Source: Xanthomonas hortorum
GTDB taxonomy: Bacteria > Pseudomonadota > Gammaproteobacteria > Xanthomonadales > Xanthomonadaceae
Assembly: GCF_002940005.1 (NCBI RefSeq)
Contig: NZ_MDEF01000015.1
Strand: one strand, 5' to 3'
DNA: 64,000 bases
Position 1 is the first letter of the stretch. Each line of letters opens with the position of its first letter. The position numbers and the translations under genes were made by a program. This document shows, in pieces, positions 17,162 to 24,845 of the stretch. The notes beneath the pieces were generated by a model, which was given only the letters and a program-made list of their open reading frames with translations, did no database searches and had not been told where the DNA came from.

Positions 17162-18166
17162 ATGAGCATCGAACAGCTTGCCGAAACCGCCCAGGCCATG
17201 GTCGCCCCGGGCAAGGGCATCATCGCCATCGACGAATCGACCAGCACGATCGCCAAGCGTTTTGCCAGCGTCGGCATCGAGAACATCGAAGAAAACCGTC
17301 GCGCCTATCGCGAACTGCTGCTGACCACGCCCAAGCTGAGCGACTACATCTCCGGCGCCATCCTGTTCGACGAGACCATCCGTCAGAAGACCAAGGACGG
17401 CGTGCCGTTCGCCGAGTACATGACCGCCCACGGCATCATTCCGGGCATCAAGGTCGACAAGGGTGCGCAGCCGCTGGCCGGCATGCCGGGCGAGCTGGTC
17501 ACCGAAGGCTTGGACGGTCTGCGCGCGCGTCTGGAGGAGTACTACACGCTGGGCGCGCGTTTCGCCAAGTGGCGTGCGGTCATCAACATCGGCGAAGACA
17601 TTCCGTCCGGCACCTGCATCGAGGCCAATTCGCATGCGCTGGCGCGGTATGCCGCGCTGTGCCAGGAGCAGGGCCTGGTGCCGATGGTCGAGCCGGAAGT
17701 GATCATGGACGGCAGCCACGACATCGAGACCTGTTACGAAGTCACCGAAGCGACGCTGCGTTCGCTGTTCGGCGCACTGTATGAGCAGAATGTCGTGCTC
17801 GAAGGCACCATCCTGAAGGCCTCGATGGTCATCTCCGGCAAGGGCTGCGAAGAGCAGGCCGGCATCGAAGAAGTGGCCGAGTCCACCGTAATGTGCTTGA
17901 AGTCGACCGTGCCGGCGATCCTGCCGGGCATCGTGTTCCTGTCCGGCGGCCAGAGCGACGAGCAGTCCACCGCGCACCTCAACGAGATGCACCAGCTCGG
18001 CAATCTGCCGTGGCCGCTGAGCTTCTCCTACGGCCGTGCGATGCAGCAGGCCGCACTGAAGCTGTGGGCCAAGGACATGACCGGCAACTTCGCCAAGGCG
18101 CAGCAGATCATCTATGAGCGCGCCAAGGAAAACGGTCTGGCCGCGCTGGGCAAGTGGAAGGGTTGA
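17162..18166 (+). CDS. fba: Fructose-bisphosphate aldolase, class I
   Basis: Cleaves fructose 1,6-bisphosphate to dihydroxyacetone phosphate and glyceraldehyde 3-phosphate through a lysine Schiff base; cytoplasmic. The 334 residues match the animal/plant-type class I family: 'GKGIIAIDESTSTIAKRF', 'AILFDETIRQKT', 'KWRAVINIGEDIPS', 'VPMVEPEVIMDGSHDIE' and the active-site 'VLEGTILKASMV' with Lys219. The C-terminal 'FLSGGQSDEQSTAHLN' binds phosphate. AGGA precedes the ATG. This is not the zinc-dependent class II enzyme more common in proteobacteria. Confidence 0.95.
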   Translation: MSIEQLAETAQAMVAPGKGIIAIDESTSTIAKRFASVGIENIEENRRAYRELLLTTPKLSDYISGAILFDETIRQKTKDGVPFAEYMTAHGIIPGIKVDKGAQPLAGMPGELVTEGLDGLRARLEEYYTLGARFAKWRAVINIGEDIPSGTCIEANSHALARYAALCQEQGLVPMVEPEVIMDGSHDIETCYEVTEATLRSLFGALYEQNVVLEGTILKASMVISGKGCEEQAGIEEVAESTVMCLKSTVPAILPGIVFLSGGQSDEQSTAHLNEMHQLGNLPWPLSFSYGRAMQQAALKLWAKDMTGNFAKAQQIIYERAKENGLAALGKWKG

Positions 18167-18207
18167 TCGGTTGACGACGGCTGCAAGGCCGTCGCATCGC
18201 TAAGACG

Positions 18208-18239
18208 AAACGCCGGCAGCAATGCCGGCGTTTTTGTTT
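18208..18239 (+). terminator. Rho-independent terminator of fba
   Basis: AAACGCCGGCA / TGCCGGCGTTT stem (11 bp), loop GCAA, then a T-rich tail TTTTTGTTT. Confidence 0.95.
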
Positions 18240-18367
18240 GCCTCGATCAAGAGCGACAGCGCTGATCGGGCGCGAGGCCGGGCCACACCTTCATACCGCA
18301 CTGAAGTCGTTGAAAGACTGTGGGCGGCAGTGATGGCGCTGCACGTCAGTCGCCTTGTCAAAACGCA

Positions 18368-18389
18368 ACGAGCGCCTCGCGGCGCTCGT
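18368..18389 (-). terminator. Terminator-like hairpin of the macrodomain gene
   Basis: On the minus strand, ACGAGCGCC-GCGA-GGCGCTCGT forms a perfect 9-bp stem 24 bases after the stop. It is followed by TGCGTTTTG, a weak U-tract. Confidence 0.65.
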
Positions 18390-18412
18390 CACTTCAACCT
18401 TTGCACCGCGCC

Positions 18413-18952
18413 TCAGGCGGCCGCAGTTTCCTGCGCGGCCAATGCCTGCTGATATGCCTTGAAGGCCGCCTCGTTGTAGGCCACCAGCACGATGTGCTTG
18501 GGCACCTTGTGCGAGCGCTGCCAGTCGCGCGTCTCGGTCACGGCGATGCGTGCGGCCTGATACAACGGGTAGCCATAGATGCCGCAACTGATCGCTGGAA
18601 AGGCGATCGAATGCAGCATCATCTGCTCGGCAAGTTTCAGTGACTGCCAGTAGCAATTGGCGAGTTGTTCCGGCTCGTTGTGCTTGCCGTCGCGCCACAC
18701 CGGACCGACGGTATGGAACACATGGCGTGCCTTCAGATCGAAGCCGTCGGTGATGCGGATTTCGCCGGTGGGGCAGCGCACGCCCGGACGCACTTGCGGT
18801 AACGCTTCGCAGGCTTCCAGCAAACGCGGGCCGGCTGCGCGATGGATAGCGCCATCCACGCCGCCACCGCCCAGCAATGATTCGTTGGCGGCGTTGACGA
18901 TGACGTCAACGTCGAGTTCGGTGATGTCGCCTTGCCAGACTTCGATCTTCAT
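18413..18952 (-). CDS. Macrodomain protein, probable O-acetyl-ADP-ribose deacetylase
   Basis: A 179-residue single macrodomain of the YmdB/MacroD type, expected to hydrolyse O-acetyl-ADP-ribose or remove mono-ADP-ribose from proteins. Visible motifs are 'WQGDITELDVDVIVNAANESLLGGGGVDGAIHRAAG' with the catalytic-loop Asn and Asp, 'CPTGEIRITDGFDLKARHVFHTVGP', and the diphosphate-binding loop 'FPAISCGIYGYP'. No transferase gene or toxin partner is adjacent, so it is likely a stand-alone housekeeping enzyme. The start at 18952 gives the usual N-terminus. Confidence 0.93.
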   Translation of the reverse strand: MKIEVWQGDITELDVDVIVNAANESLLGGGGVDGAIHRAAGPRLLEACEALPQVRPGVRCPTGEIRITDGFDLKARHVFHTVGPVWRDGKHNEPEQLANCYWQSLKLAEQMMLHSIAFPAISCGIYGYPLYQAARIAVTETRDWQRSHKVPKHIVLVAYNEAAFKAYQQALAAQETAAA

Positions 18953-19160
18953 AGCGCGATAGTTAAGGGATTTGCATGAGGAACGCGTGATGGGGCGCGC
19001 GTTGCGGAATAGGCACGCTATCGCCCATTCATCTCATCTGCTGCGACCGCCCGGCGCGCGTACGTCGATGCCGCGCGTGGATGGCATGCCGCGCTTGTGC
19101 GAAGGTGCCGATGCGATCGATCGGATCAATCGCAACGCAGATGTCACCGACGATCGAGAA

Positions 19161-19670
19161 CTACAGCCAGCGCCGCACGCGCGCGCAATAGGCGCTGTAA
19201 TGGCGGCCGAATTCACTGCGCAGGCGCGCTTCTTCGAACGGGATGACGTAGAGCTGCAAGGCGAGCCATGGCAGCGGCAGCAACGCAACCGCCCACAGCA
19301 GCCCCAGCTGCAGACATAGGCCGACGTAGCTCAGCACCAGCGCCAGATACATCGGGTTGCGGGTGAAACGATACGGGCCGTCCAGCACCAGCCGCGACGG
19401 ATGGCCGCTGGGCATGATGGTGGTGCGCTGGCGCGCGAACAGGATGAAGCAGCTCACCGCCAGCGCCAGCCCGAGACCGGCGATGCCGCCGCCGGCCAGT
19501 TCGATCCACGCCAACGGGATTGGCGCAGGTAATGGCAGATCCAACGCGCTTTGCAGTCAGGCACCCAGGCCCAGTGCCAGCGCGAAGTGAGCAGGCGAGG
19601 TGATCTTGACCAGCCATGGCGCCCGCGATGCGCGGGTGTCGCTGTGTCCGTACGGCCGGTTGTTCACCAC
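19161..19670 (-). pseudogene. Isoprenylcysteine methyltransferase-like membrane protein, interrupted by in-frame TGA
   Basis: The frame opens with GTG at 19670 (or 19667), preceded by AGGGAG, and encodes 37 residues ending 'HFALALGLGA'. A TGA at 19557-19559 stops it. The same frame then continues without shift to 19161 with 'LQSALDLPLPAPIPLAWIEL', hydrophobic segments, and the ICMT/PEMT signature 'DGPYRFTRNPMYLALVLSYVGL' plus 'VIPFEEARLRSEFGRHYSAYCARVRRWL'. Before the stop the protein would be about 169 residues, normal for the bacterial family. The simplest history is a TGG (Trp) to TGA change. The downstream part has only a poor TTG start at 19544. It may be inactive; a sequencing error is the alternative. 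Confidence 0.75.
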
Positions 19671-19865
19671 GTTTCTCCCTGCATCACGGCCGCCATCCTA
19701 ACGTTTCCTTGACATGGACGGGAGTGCGCGGGTGCCGTAGTGCGAGCTGCTCCGCACACAGCGATCTACAAAAAGCTTGGCGATGTCCGAGGTATCTGCG
19801 GCACCATGCGATTGCATGACGCAATCGCATGCCGAGGAAGGCGAGGCCGATGACTGGATCGACCA

Positions 19866-19898
19866 CAAACAAAAAGGCCGCGCTGTGGGCGCGGCCTT
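19866..19898 (-). terminator. Rho-independent terminator of cysK
   Basis: On the minus strand AAGGCCGCGC-CCACA-GCGCGGCCTT forms a 10-bp stem, followed by TTTTTGTTT, about 20 bases after the cysK stop. The arms are 19889-19898 and 19874-19883. Confidence 0.92.
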
Positions 19899-19920
19899 GC
19901 ATGCAGACACAACGCGACGA

Positions 19921-20880
19921 TCAGGGCAGACCGGCCAGCCAATCGTCGTCGGAGCCCTCGTTGATGTCGGCGAACAGCGGTGTGGAAAAATACCGCTCGC
20001 CGGTATCGGGCAGCATTGCCAGGATGACGGCGCCGGGCACCGCGTTTTCGGCCACGCGCAATGCAGTGGCGACGGTGGCGCCGCCGGAGATGCCGGTGAA
20101 GATGCCTTCCTCGGCGGCCAGGCGACGGGCCACAGTGATCGCATCGGTGTCTTCCACGCTCAGGACTTCATGCGCGACATCGCGATTGAGCACTTCCGGC
20201 ACGAAGTCCGGGGTCCAGCCCTGGATCTTGTGCGGCTTCCAGTCCTGGCCCTGCAGCAGCGCGGCACCAGCCGGCTCGGTGGCGGTGATACGCACTTCCG
20301 GGCGGGCCACGCGCAGCACTTCGCCCACGCCGGTGAGGGTGCCGCCGGTTCCCCAGCCGGTGACGAAATGGTCGAGCCGGTGGCCGGCGAAATCGCGCAG
20401 GATTTCGGCCGCAGTGGTGTTGCGGTGATAGGCCGGATTGGCCGGGTTGGCGAACTGGCTGGCCAGGAACCAGCCGTGCTGCTCGGCCAGTTCCTTGGCC
20501 TTGCGCACCATGCCGCTGCCGCGTTCGGCGGCCGGGGTCAGGATCACCTTGGCGCCATACGCGCGCATCAATTTGCGGCGCTCGATGGAGAAGGTTTCCA
20601 CCATGGTGGCGACAAATTTGTAGCCGCGTGCGGCGGCCACCATTGCCAGCGCCACGCCGGTGTTGCCGGAGGTGGCCTCGACAATGGTGTCGCCGGGCTT
20701 GAGCAGGCCGCGCTGCTCGGCGTCCAGGACGATCGCCAGCGCCAGCCGGTCCTTGACCGAGCCGCCCGGATTGAACGCCTCGACCTTGACGTAGAGGGTC
20801 ACGTGCTCGGGCGCGAGGCGATGGAGCTTGACCACCGGGGTACGGCCGATGGTGTCGAGGATGTTGTCGTACAGGGCCAT
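19921..20880 (-). CDS. cysK: Cysteine synthase (O-acetylserine sulfhydrylase)
   Basis: Forms cysteine from O-acetylserine and sulfide with pyridoxal phosphate; cytoplasmic. The 319-residue protein has the PLP lysine in 'NPGGSVKDR' (Lys43), the substrate loop 'EATSGNTGVALA', the phosphate-binding 'GWGTGGTLTGVGEVLR' and the C-terminal 'SGGATVATAL'. The length and 'TPVVKLHRL' start suit CysK. CysM is possible but less likely from the gene context. GGAG lies five bases before the ATG. It follows cysG by 16 bases, so cysG-cysK form an operon divergent from cysB. Confidence 0.94.
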   Translation of the reverse strand: MALYDNILDTIGRTPVVKLHRLAPEHVTLYVKVEAFNPGGSVKDRLALAIVLDAEQRGLLKPGDTIVEATSGNTGVALAMVAAARGYKFVATMVETFSIERRKLMRAYGAKVILTPAAERGSGMVRKAKELAEQHGWFLASQFANPANPAYHRNTTAAEILRDFAGHRLDHFVTGWGTGGTLTGVGEVLRVARPEVRITATEPAGAALLQGQDWKPHKIQGWTPDFVPEVLNRDVAHEVLSVEDTDAITVARRLAAEEGIFTGISGGATVATALRVAENAVPGAVILAMLPDTGERYFSTPLFADINEGSDDDWLAGLP

Positions 20881-20896
20881 GGGGTCTCCGTCGGAA

Positions 20897-22102
20897 TCAG
20901 GCTGCGTGGGCGAGTGTGGGCGCGTCGGGCGTTGCGATGGGTGAGTGCGGGGGCGGCCGGGCGGTCAACGGCGCTGCGCCGAACCAGTGCAGGCTGGCGG
21001 CCAGCCCGGCGACCTCGCCCAGAATCAGCAAAGCCGGTGCGCGCACGGCGTGGTGCTGTGCGGTGGCGGCCAGGCTGGCGAGGGTGCCGGTGATCACGCG
21101 TTGCTGCGGGCGCGAGCCGTTTTCCACCAGCGCGAATGGCGTGGCGGGCGCGCGGCCGGCCTGCAACAGGTGTTGCTGGATGCTGTCCAGGCCTGCCACA
21201 CCCATGTAGAAGGCCAGGGTCTGGCGTTCCTGGCCGAGCGCCTGCCAGTCCAGCGTGTCCAGCGAATCCTTGCAGTGCGCGGTGATCAGCCGCAGCGATT
21301 GCGCGTGGTCGCGGTGGGTGAGCGGAATGCCGGCGTAGGCGGCGCAAGCGATCGCGGCAGTGATGCCGGGGATGACCTGGAAGCCGATGCCGCGATCGCG
21401 TAGGAATTCCAGCTCCTCGCCGCCACGGCCGAACACGAACGGGTCGCCGCCTTTCAGCCGCACCACGCGGCGCCCGGCCCGGGCGTGTTCGAGCATCAGC
21501 GCGTGGATCTGCTCCTGGCGGGTGCTGTGGCCTTGTGCGGCCTTGCCCACTTCCACGCGCAGTGCGTCGCGCCGGGCCAGGCGCAGTATCTGTGGGCTGA
21601 CCAGGCGATCGTAGAGCACCACGTCCGCCTGGCGCAGCGCGCGCAAGGCATGCCGGGTGAGCAGGCCGGGATCGCCGGGGCCGGCGCCGACCAGGGTCAC
21701 GCTGCCGGGGGCCAGCGTGCCGACTGCGCTACGGGGCGTGGGGGATGCTGCGGGTGTCGCTGCTGAAGCGGCCGGGGTAGCGTCGTGCGTGAGCAGACGG
21801 CGCGCGGTGGCTGCAGCGCGTAGGGCATCGTTGAGTTCGGCGGTCGCGCTGGCGGCGATGGTCAGCCAGACCGGTTGGTCGGGCAGTTCCAGCCACGCCG
21901 GGTCGAACCCGCCCAGCAGCCAGCGCACCTGCCCGGCCTGCACCCAGTTGCGCAATTGCATGGTGAGTTCCGGTGCACCCACCAACGGCAGCGCGCCGGC
22001 CTGCAGCAGCCCGGCAGTGGCGCGCTCGGCATCGGCGCCGCCGCCGACCACCAAGACGGCACGGCCACGCAGGTCGGCAATGAGCGGGAACACAGGGGGC
22101 AC
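20897..22102 (-). CDS. cysG: Siroheme synthase CysG with shortened N-terminal module
   Basis: Makes precorrin-2 for the siroheme cofactor of sulfite reductase. The C-terminal domain (about residues 130-375) is a complete uroporphyrinogen-III methyltransferase, with 'LVGAGPGDPGLLT', 'DVVLYDRLVS' and 'RLKGGDPFVFGRGGEE'. The N-terminal part is odd. It keeps a Rossmann start 'LVVGGGADAERATAGLL' but reaches the methyltransferase through an Ala/Pro/Ser linker after only about 105 residues, so the dimerisation/chelatase half is absent. The usual 'AATDD' is 'AASAT', which removes the catalytic Asp region. The length is 401 against about 460. The GTG start at 22102 lacks a good ribosome site and is tentative. 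Confidence 0.88.
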   Translation of the reverse strand: MPPVFPLIADLRGRAVLVVGGGADAERATAGLLQAGALPLVGAPELTMQLRNWVQAGQVRWLLGGFDPAWLELPDQPVWLTIAASATAELNDALRAAATARRLLTHDATPAASAATPAASPTPRSAVGTLAPGSVTLVGAGPGDPGLLTRHALRALRQADVVLYDRLVSPQILRLARRDALRVEVGKAAQGHSTRQEQIHALMLEHARAGRRVVRLKGGDPFVFGRGGEELEFLRDRGIGFQVIPGITAAIACAAYAGIPLTHRDHAQSLRLITAHCKDSLDTLDWQALGQERQTLAFYMGVAGLDSIQQHLLQAGRAPATPFALVENGSRPQQRVITGTLASLAATAQHHAVRAPALLILGEVAGLAASLHWFGAAPLTARPPPHSPIATPDAPTLAHAA

Positions 22103-22264
22103 GGCAGGGGCATCGAGAAGGCAGGGCCAGACCGTAACGCCGGCATATAGCCGTCGGAAATGACTTCATACACCCTGAAAATAGCGTTCGGTTATAAGCT
22201 GGCCCATAGAACTCCTCTACAGTCGAGTCCCTGTGGCGCCTCGCGCTTTTTTGGATATAAGCCC
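22103..22264. promoter_or_regulatory. Divergent cysG/cysB promoter region
   Basis: A 162-base spacer between divergent starts. It is locally AT-richer, with related motifs GGTTATAAGC (22191-22200) and GGATATAAGCCC (22253-22264). These may be promoter or CysB-autoregulation sites. No exact CysB consensus could be confirmed by eye. Confidence 0.45.
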
Positions 22265-23248
22265 ATGACGCTGACCCAACTTCGTTATCTGGTCGCCATT
22301 GCCGATGCCGAGCTGAACATCACGCTGGCCGCCGCGCGCGTGCATGCCACCCAGCCCGGTCTGTCCAAGCAGCTCAAACAGCTGGAGGACGAACTGGGCT
22401 TTCTGTTGTTCGTGCGCAAGGGGCGCAGCCTGGATGCGGTCACGCCGGCGGGGGTGGAAGTGATCGAGCGTGCGCGTTCGGTGCTGTCGGAAGCCAATAA
22501 CATCCGCACCTATGCGGCCAACCAGCGCCGCGAGAGCCAGGGCCAGCTGACCCTGACCACCACCCACACCCAGGCGCGCTTCGTGCTGCCGCCGGCGGTG
22601 GCGCAGATCAAGCACGCCTACCCGCAGGTGAGCGTGCATCTGCAGCAGGCCGCCGAAAGCGCGGCGCTGGATCTGCTCAGCCAGGGCGATGCGGATATCG
22701 CGGTGGTCAGCACCGCCGGTGGCGAGCCGAGCGCCGGGATTGCGGTGCCGTTGTATCGCTGGCGTCGGCTGGTGATCGTGCCGCGCGGCCACCCGCTGGA
22801 TCAGGCGCGCACCGCGCCGGACATGCAGGCGTTATCGCAATATCCGTTGATCAGCTACGAGTCGTCCACGCGGCCAGGTTCGTCGTTGCAGCGGGCATTT
22901 GCGCAGGTCGGGCTGGAGCCAAGCATCGCGCTGACCGCGCTGGATGCTGACCTGATTAAGACCTATGTGCGTGCCGGCCTGGGCGTTGGTCTGGTGGCGG
23001 AGATGGCGGTCAGCGCCAACGATGAGGATCTGCGCGCCTGGCCAGCGCCGGCGCCCATTGCCGATTGCATCGCCTGGGCGGTGCTGCCGCGCGACCGCGT
23101 GCTGCGCGATTACGCGCTGGATCTGGTGCATGTGCTGGCGGCGCAGATCGACAAGCGCGATCTGCGCCGCGTGCTGGACGGCAACCAGGCGCCGAACTGG
23201 CCGCTGCCACCGACCTGGGAGTCGCTGACCCAGACCATTACCAGCTGA
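22265..23248 (+). CDS. cysB: LysR-type regulator of cysteine biosynthesis, CysB
   Basis: Transcription factor expected to control the sulfate-assimilation genes in response to O-acetylserine or related inducers. The 327-residue protein has an N-terminal winged helix 'TLTQLRYLVAIADAELNITLAAARVHATQPGLSKQLKQLEDELGF' and then a periplasmic-binding-like effector domain. 'TTTHTQARFVLPPAV' holds the Thr/Gln residues typical of the CysB sulfate/inducer pocket, and 'LDADLIKTYVRAGLGVGLVAEMA' is also characteristic. The ATG at 22265 was chosen because the LysR N-terminus begins there. The divergent cysGK operon is a likely target. Confidence 0.95.
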   Translation: MTLTQLRYLVAIADAELNITLAAARVHATQPGLSKQLKQLEDELGFLLFVRKGRSLDAVTPAGVEVIERARSVLSEANNIRTYAANQRRESQGQLTLTTTHTQARFVLPPAVAQIKHAYPQVSVHLQQAAESAALDLLSQGDADIAVVSTAGGEPSAGIAVPLYRWRRLVIVPRGHPLDQARTAPDMQALSQYPLISYESSTRPGSSLQRAFAQVGLEPSIALTALDADLIKTYVRAGLGVGLVAEMAVSANDEDLRAWPAPAPIADCIAWAVLPRDRVLRDYALDLVHVLAAQIDKRDLRRVLDGNQAPNWPLPPTWESLTQTITS

Positions 23249-23434
23249 GCGGCTGGCGACGGCCGCATGAACTTTGGTTGAGCGGCCATCGAAGGCTGCA
23301 TGCGTGCCGGATCGATGCGATGCATGTTCTGCAGGAAAGCGAAGGCATTACCTGCCGATCAGCGGCCGCGCACAGGCCAATCCCGCACCCACCGTCTGCC
23401 GGTTTTGTGAGAGTGCTTCGGTCACTGAGGGGCA

Positions 23435-23534
23435 CTTGCGCGCGTACCAGCGTGGGACACGCCGCAAGTACGTCCATGTAGGCTCTTACGCGGCATCCAT
23501 GCCGCGTAAGGTCCCACGCCGGTACGCGCGCAAG
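23435..23534. repeat. Nested inverted repeat, element A
   Basis: An outer stem of 24 bp with one mismatch (23435-23458 against 23511-23534) encloses the core ACGCCGCAAGTACGTCCATG and a perfect inner 12-bp hairpin, CTTACGCGGCAT/ATGCCGCGTAAG (23485-23510), directly abutting the right outer arm. The DNA or RNA could form a large two-level hairpin. Confidence 0.9.
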
Positions 23535-23744
23535 CACCTCCGGATATTGTCGGTGGCTGAAGAAAAAGCGGCGACTGGTTAAGTAGCCCTTCTTCGGATC
23601 GTGACCTTCAACGGCGAAACGATGGATTGATGCCAACCATATCGACTGCGGAAATCGACTTTGCAATCCGCAGGCACTACGCCTGCCTGAAGCCATTGCT
23701 TGCCGATCAGCAACCGCTAAGAGTCGGAGCGCGGTGACGCGTCC

Positions 23745-23818
23745 GGATGCGGGACCGTGTGGCGGCATGGATGCCGCCACCGAGCCTACATGGACGTACT
23801 TGCGGCGTGTCCCGCTCC
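23745..23818. repeat. Nested inverted repeat, element B (inverted)
   Basis: The reverse orientation of element A's core, TACATGGACGTACTTGCGGC, next to an inner hairpin GGCGGCAT/ATGCCGCC (23761-23778), with short outer arms GCGGGAC (23750-23756) and GTCCCGC. Same architecture, diverged stems. Confidence 0.8.
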
Positions 23819-23863
23819 CGGATGCGGCACCGCGCATCGACTATCGCCGCTCACGGAGCCTGC

Positions 23864-23944
23864 CAGTTTTACGCGAATGCTCCGGTCACTAATGGCGCTT
23901 GCATGCGTAACCAGCATGAGACACACCGCAAGTACGTCCATGTC
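23864..23944. repeat. Repeat element C, diverged direct copy of A
   Basis: Direct repeat of 23395-23478: shared blocks include TGCC(A/G)GTTTT, CGGTCACT and CCGCAAGTACGTCCATGT. It lacks the intact right arm, so it is probably decayed or partial. Confidence 0.75.
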
Positions 23945-24089
23945 GCAACTGTGCAACTGCATCATGCTGGCGGTCGGTGTTCGGAATCGGTAGGACTGTT
24001 CGTACACTGCGGTCTGCGCGCGGGGTGTACCGATTCCGGTTTGCCGCGCGCGCGAGATCCCTGTTCGCCACTGTGAGGCACTGCAACCG

Positions 24090-24383
24090 ATGACCGAGCG
24101 ATTGACCGAGCCACTGCGTCCGCCTCTCAGCCGGCTGTGGTCGCCTGACCAGGACGGCGGCATGTCGTTGCAGCTGTCGGCCAACCTCGACGGCCGCGAG
24201 CATGCGTTGCTGACGGTACTGGCCGACCCGCACGACGAAGCGTTATGGGTGGCAGTGCAGGCCGGCGACACCCAGGTGCAGATTCCGCTGGCGGTGCTGC
24301 GTCAGCTGTTGGAGGTCGCAGCCGAAGAGGTGCATTCGGCCGCGTGGTTTGCGCGGCAGGATGCGGGCGAACCTGAGCTTTGA
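24090..24383 (+). CDS. Hypothetical protein, 97 residues
   Basis: Small acidic soluble protein of unknown function. It has a short Arg/Pro-containing start, a central region 'LSANLDGREHALLTVLADPHDEALWVAVQAGDTQVQIPL' that looks like an alternating beta structure, and an amphipathic C-terminal helix 'LAVLRQLLEVAAEEVHSAAWFARQ'. No cysteine, signal peptide or membrane segment is present. GAGG lies about 13 bases before the ATG. It stands alone between the repeat spacer and a candidate RNA gene. The regular composition and codon bias support it as a real gene, but I do not recognise the family. Confidence 0.6.
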   Translation: MTERLTEPLRPPLSRLWSPDQDGGMSLQLSANLDGREHALLTVLADPHDEALWVAVQAGDTQVQIPLAVLRQLLEVAAEEVHSAAWFARQDAGEPEL

Positions 24384-24599
24384 CGGCCTCATCATGTTGC
24401 ACGCGCGACTGCTCTGGATGCTGCGCTGCAGCGTACGTGGTTGCGAAAAATCTCAATGTGATCAACAGCCTGCGCGCAGACTCGCACTAACCCGGAAACA
24501 CGCTGTCAGTGATTCTCCCTACACGTGTCAGGGCCGCCGGATCGGCGTCATCGGTCCGCATCAAGTTGCGCGCTGCGCTGTCGTAAATCCTTATAGCAA

Positions 24600-24826
24600 C
24601 CACAACGCGACACTTTCGGACGTCTAGGGGTGGACGGCGCAGGACCGGCGATGCAGTGATCGCATGGCCGGTCTGTTTGGCGGTGTCGTCGAGAGGTTGC
24701 CAGCGCTGTCGCATCACCATTGCGCGAGGCTGCGCGATGGCGCGGCTGGCGCACCCGGGTCCCTGGGGAGAGACCTGGCGTGCTTGGCGGCGGATCCGGG
24801 TCGGGAGCCCGGGTCCGCCTTTTTTT
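24600..24826 (+). ncRNA. Candidate small RNA ending in an intrinsic terminator
   Basis: The spacer at 24384-24845 has no gene, yet it ends in a very strong rightward terminator that faces no plus-strand coding region. Just before it lies another hairpin (24751-24761 pairing with 24772-24783, one bulge). A TATAGC at 24592 could be a -10, though the TTGCGC upstream is spaced 20 bases away. The 5' end is a guess. The sequence was not recognised as tmRNA, RNase P, SRP or 6S RNA. A long 3' leader or UTR of the small upstream gene is the alternative. Confidence 0.4.
24789..24826 (+). terminator. Strong rho-independent terminator
   Basis: GGCGGATCCGGG / CCCGGGTCCGCC 12-bp stem (one wobble), loop TCGGGAG, then seven T. 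It is 406 bases past the nearest plus-strand gene stop. Confidence 0.93.
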
Positions 24827-24845
24827 GCGCGACGCCCTGCCGCGC

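Larger units (their letters stand above)
23249..24089. other. Repeat-rich spacer downstream of cysB
   Basis: About 840 bases without a plausible gene. It holds three related repeat elements, listed separately, which share the core CCGCAAGTACGTCCATGT. Flanks also recur, for example TGCCGATCAGC at 23358 and again near 23701. Short open frames here translate the repeats and are not conserved-looking. Confidence 0.8.

Noticed and set aside
18953..19160. Small gene between the macrodomain gene and the methyltransferase relic
   Set aside because: Candidate frames are short, Arg-rich, lack ribosome sites and extend into the neighbouring gene.
22103..22264. A defined CysB binding site
   Set aside because: TTATAAG-like words are present but no match to a known consensus is good enough by eye; only a broad regulatory region was annotated.
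23435..23944. Possible CRISPR array
   Set aside because: Only three copies, in mixed orientation, with irregular distances and long internal palindromes; no spacers or cas genes.
23110..24271. Several short open frames in the spacer after cysB
   Set aside because: They translate the inverted repeats in different frames and share only repeat-derived words such as 'KYVHVGS'.
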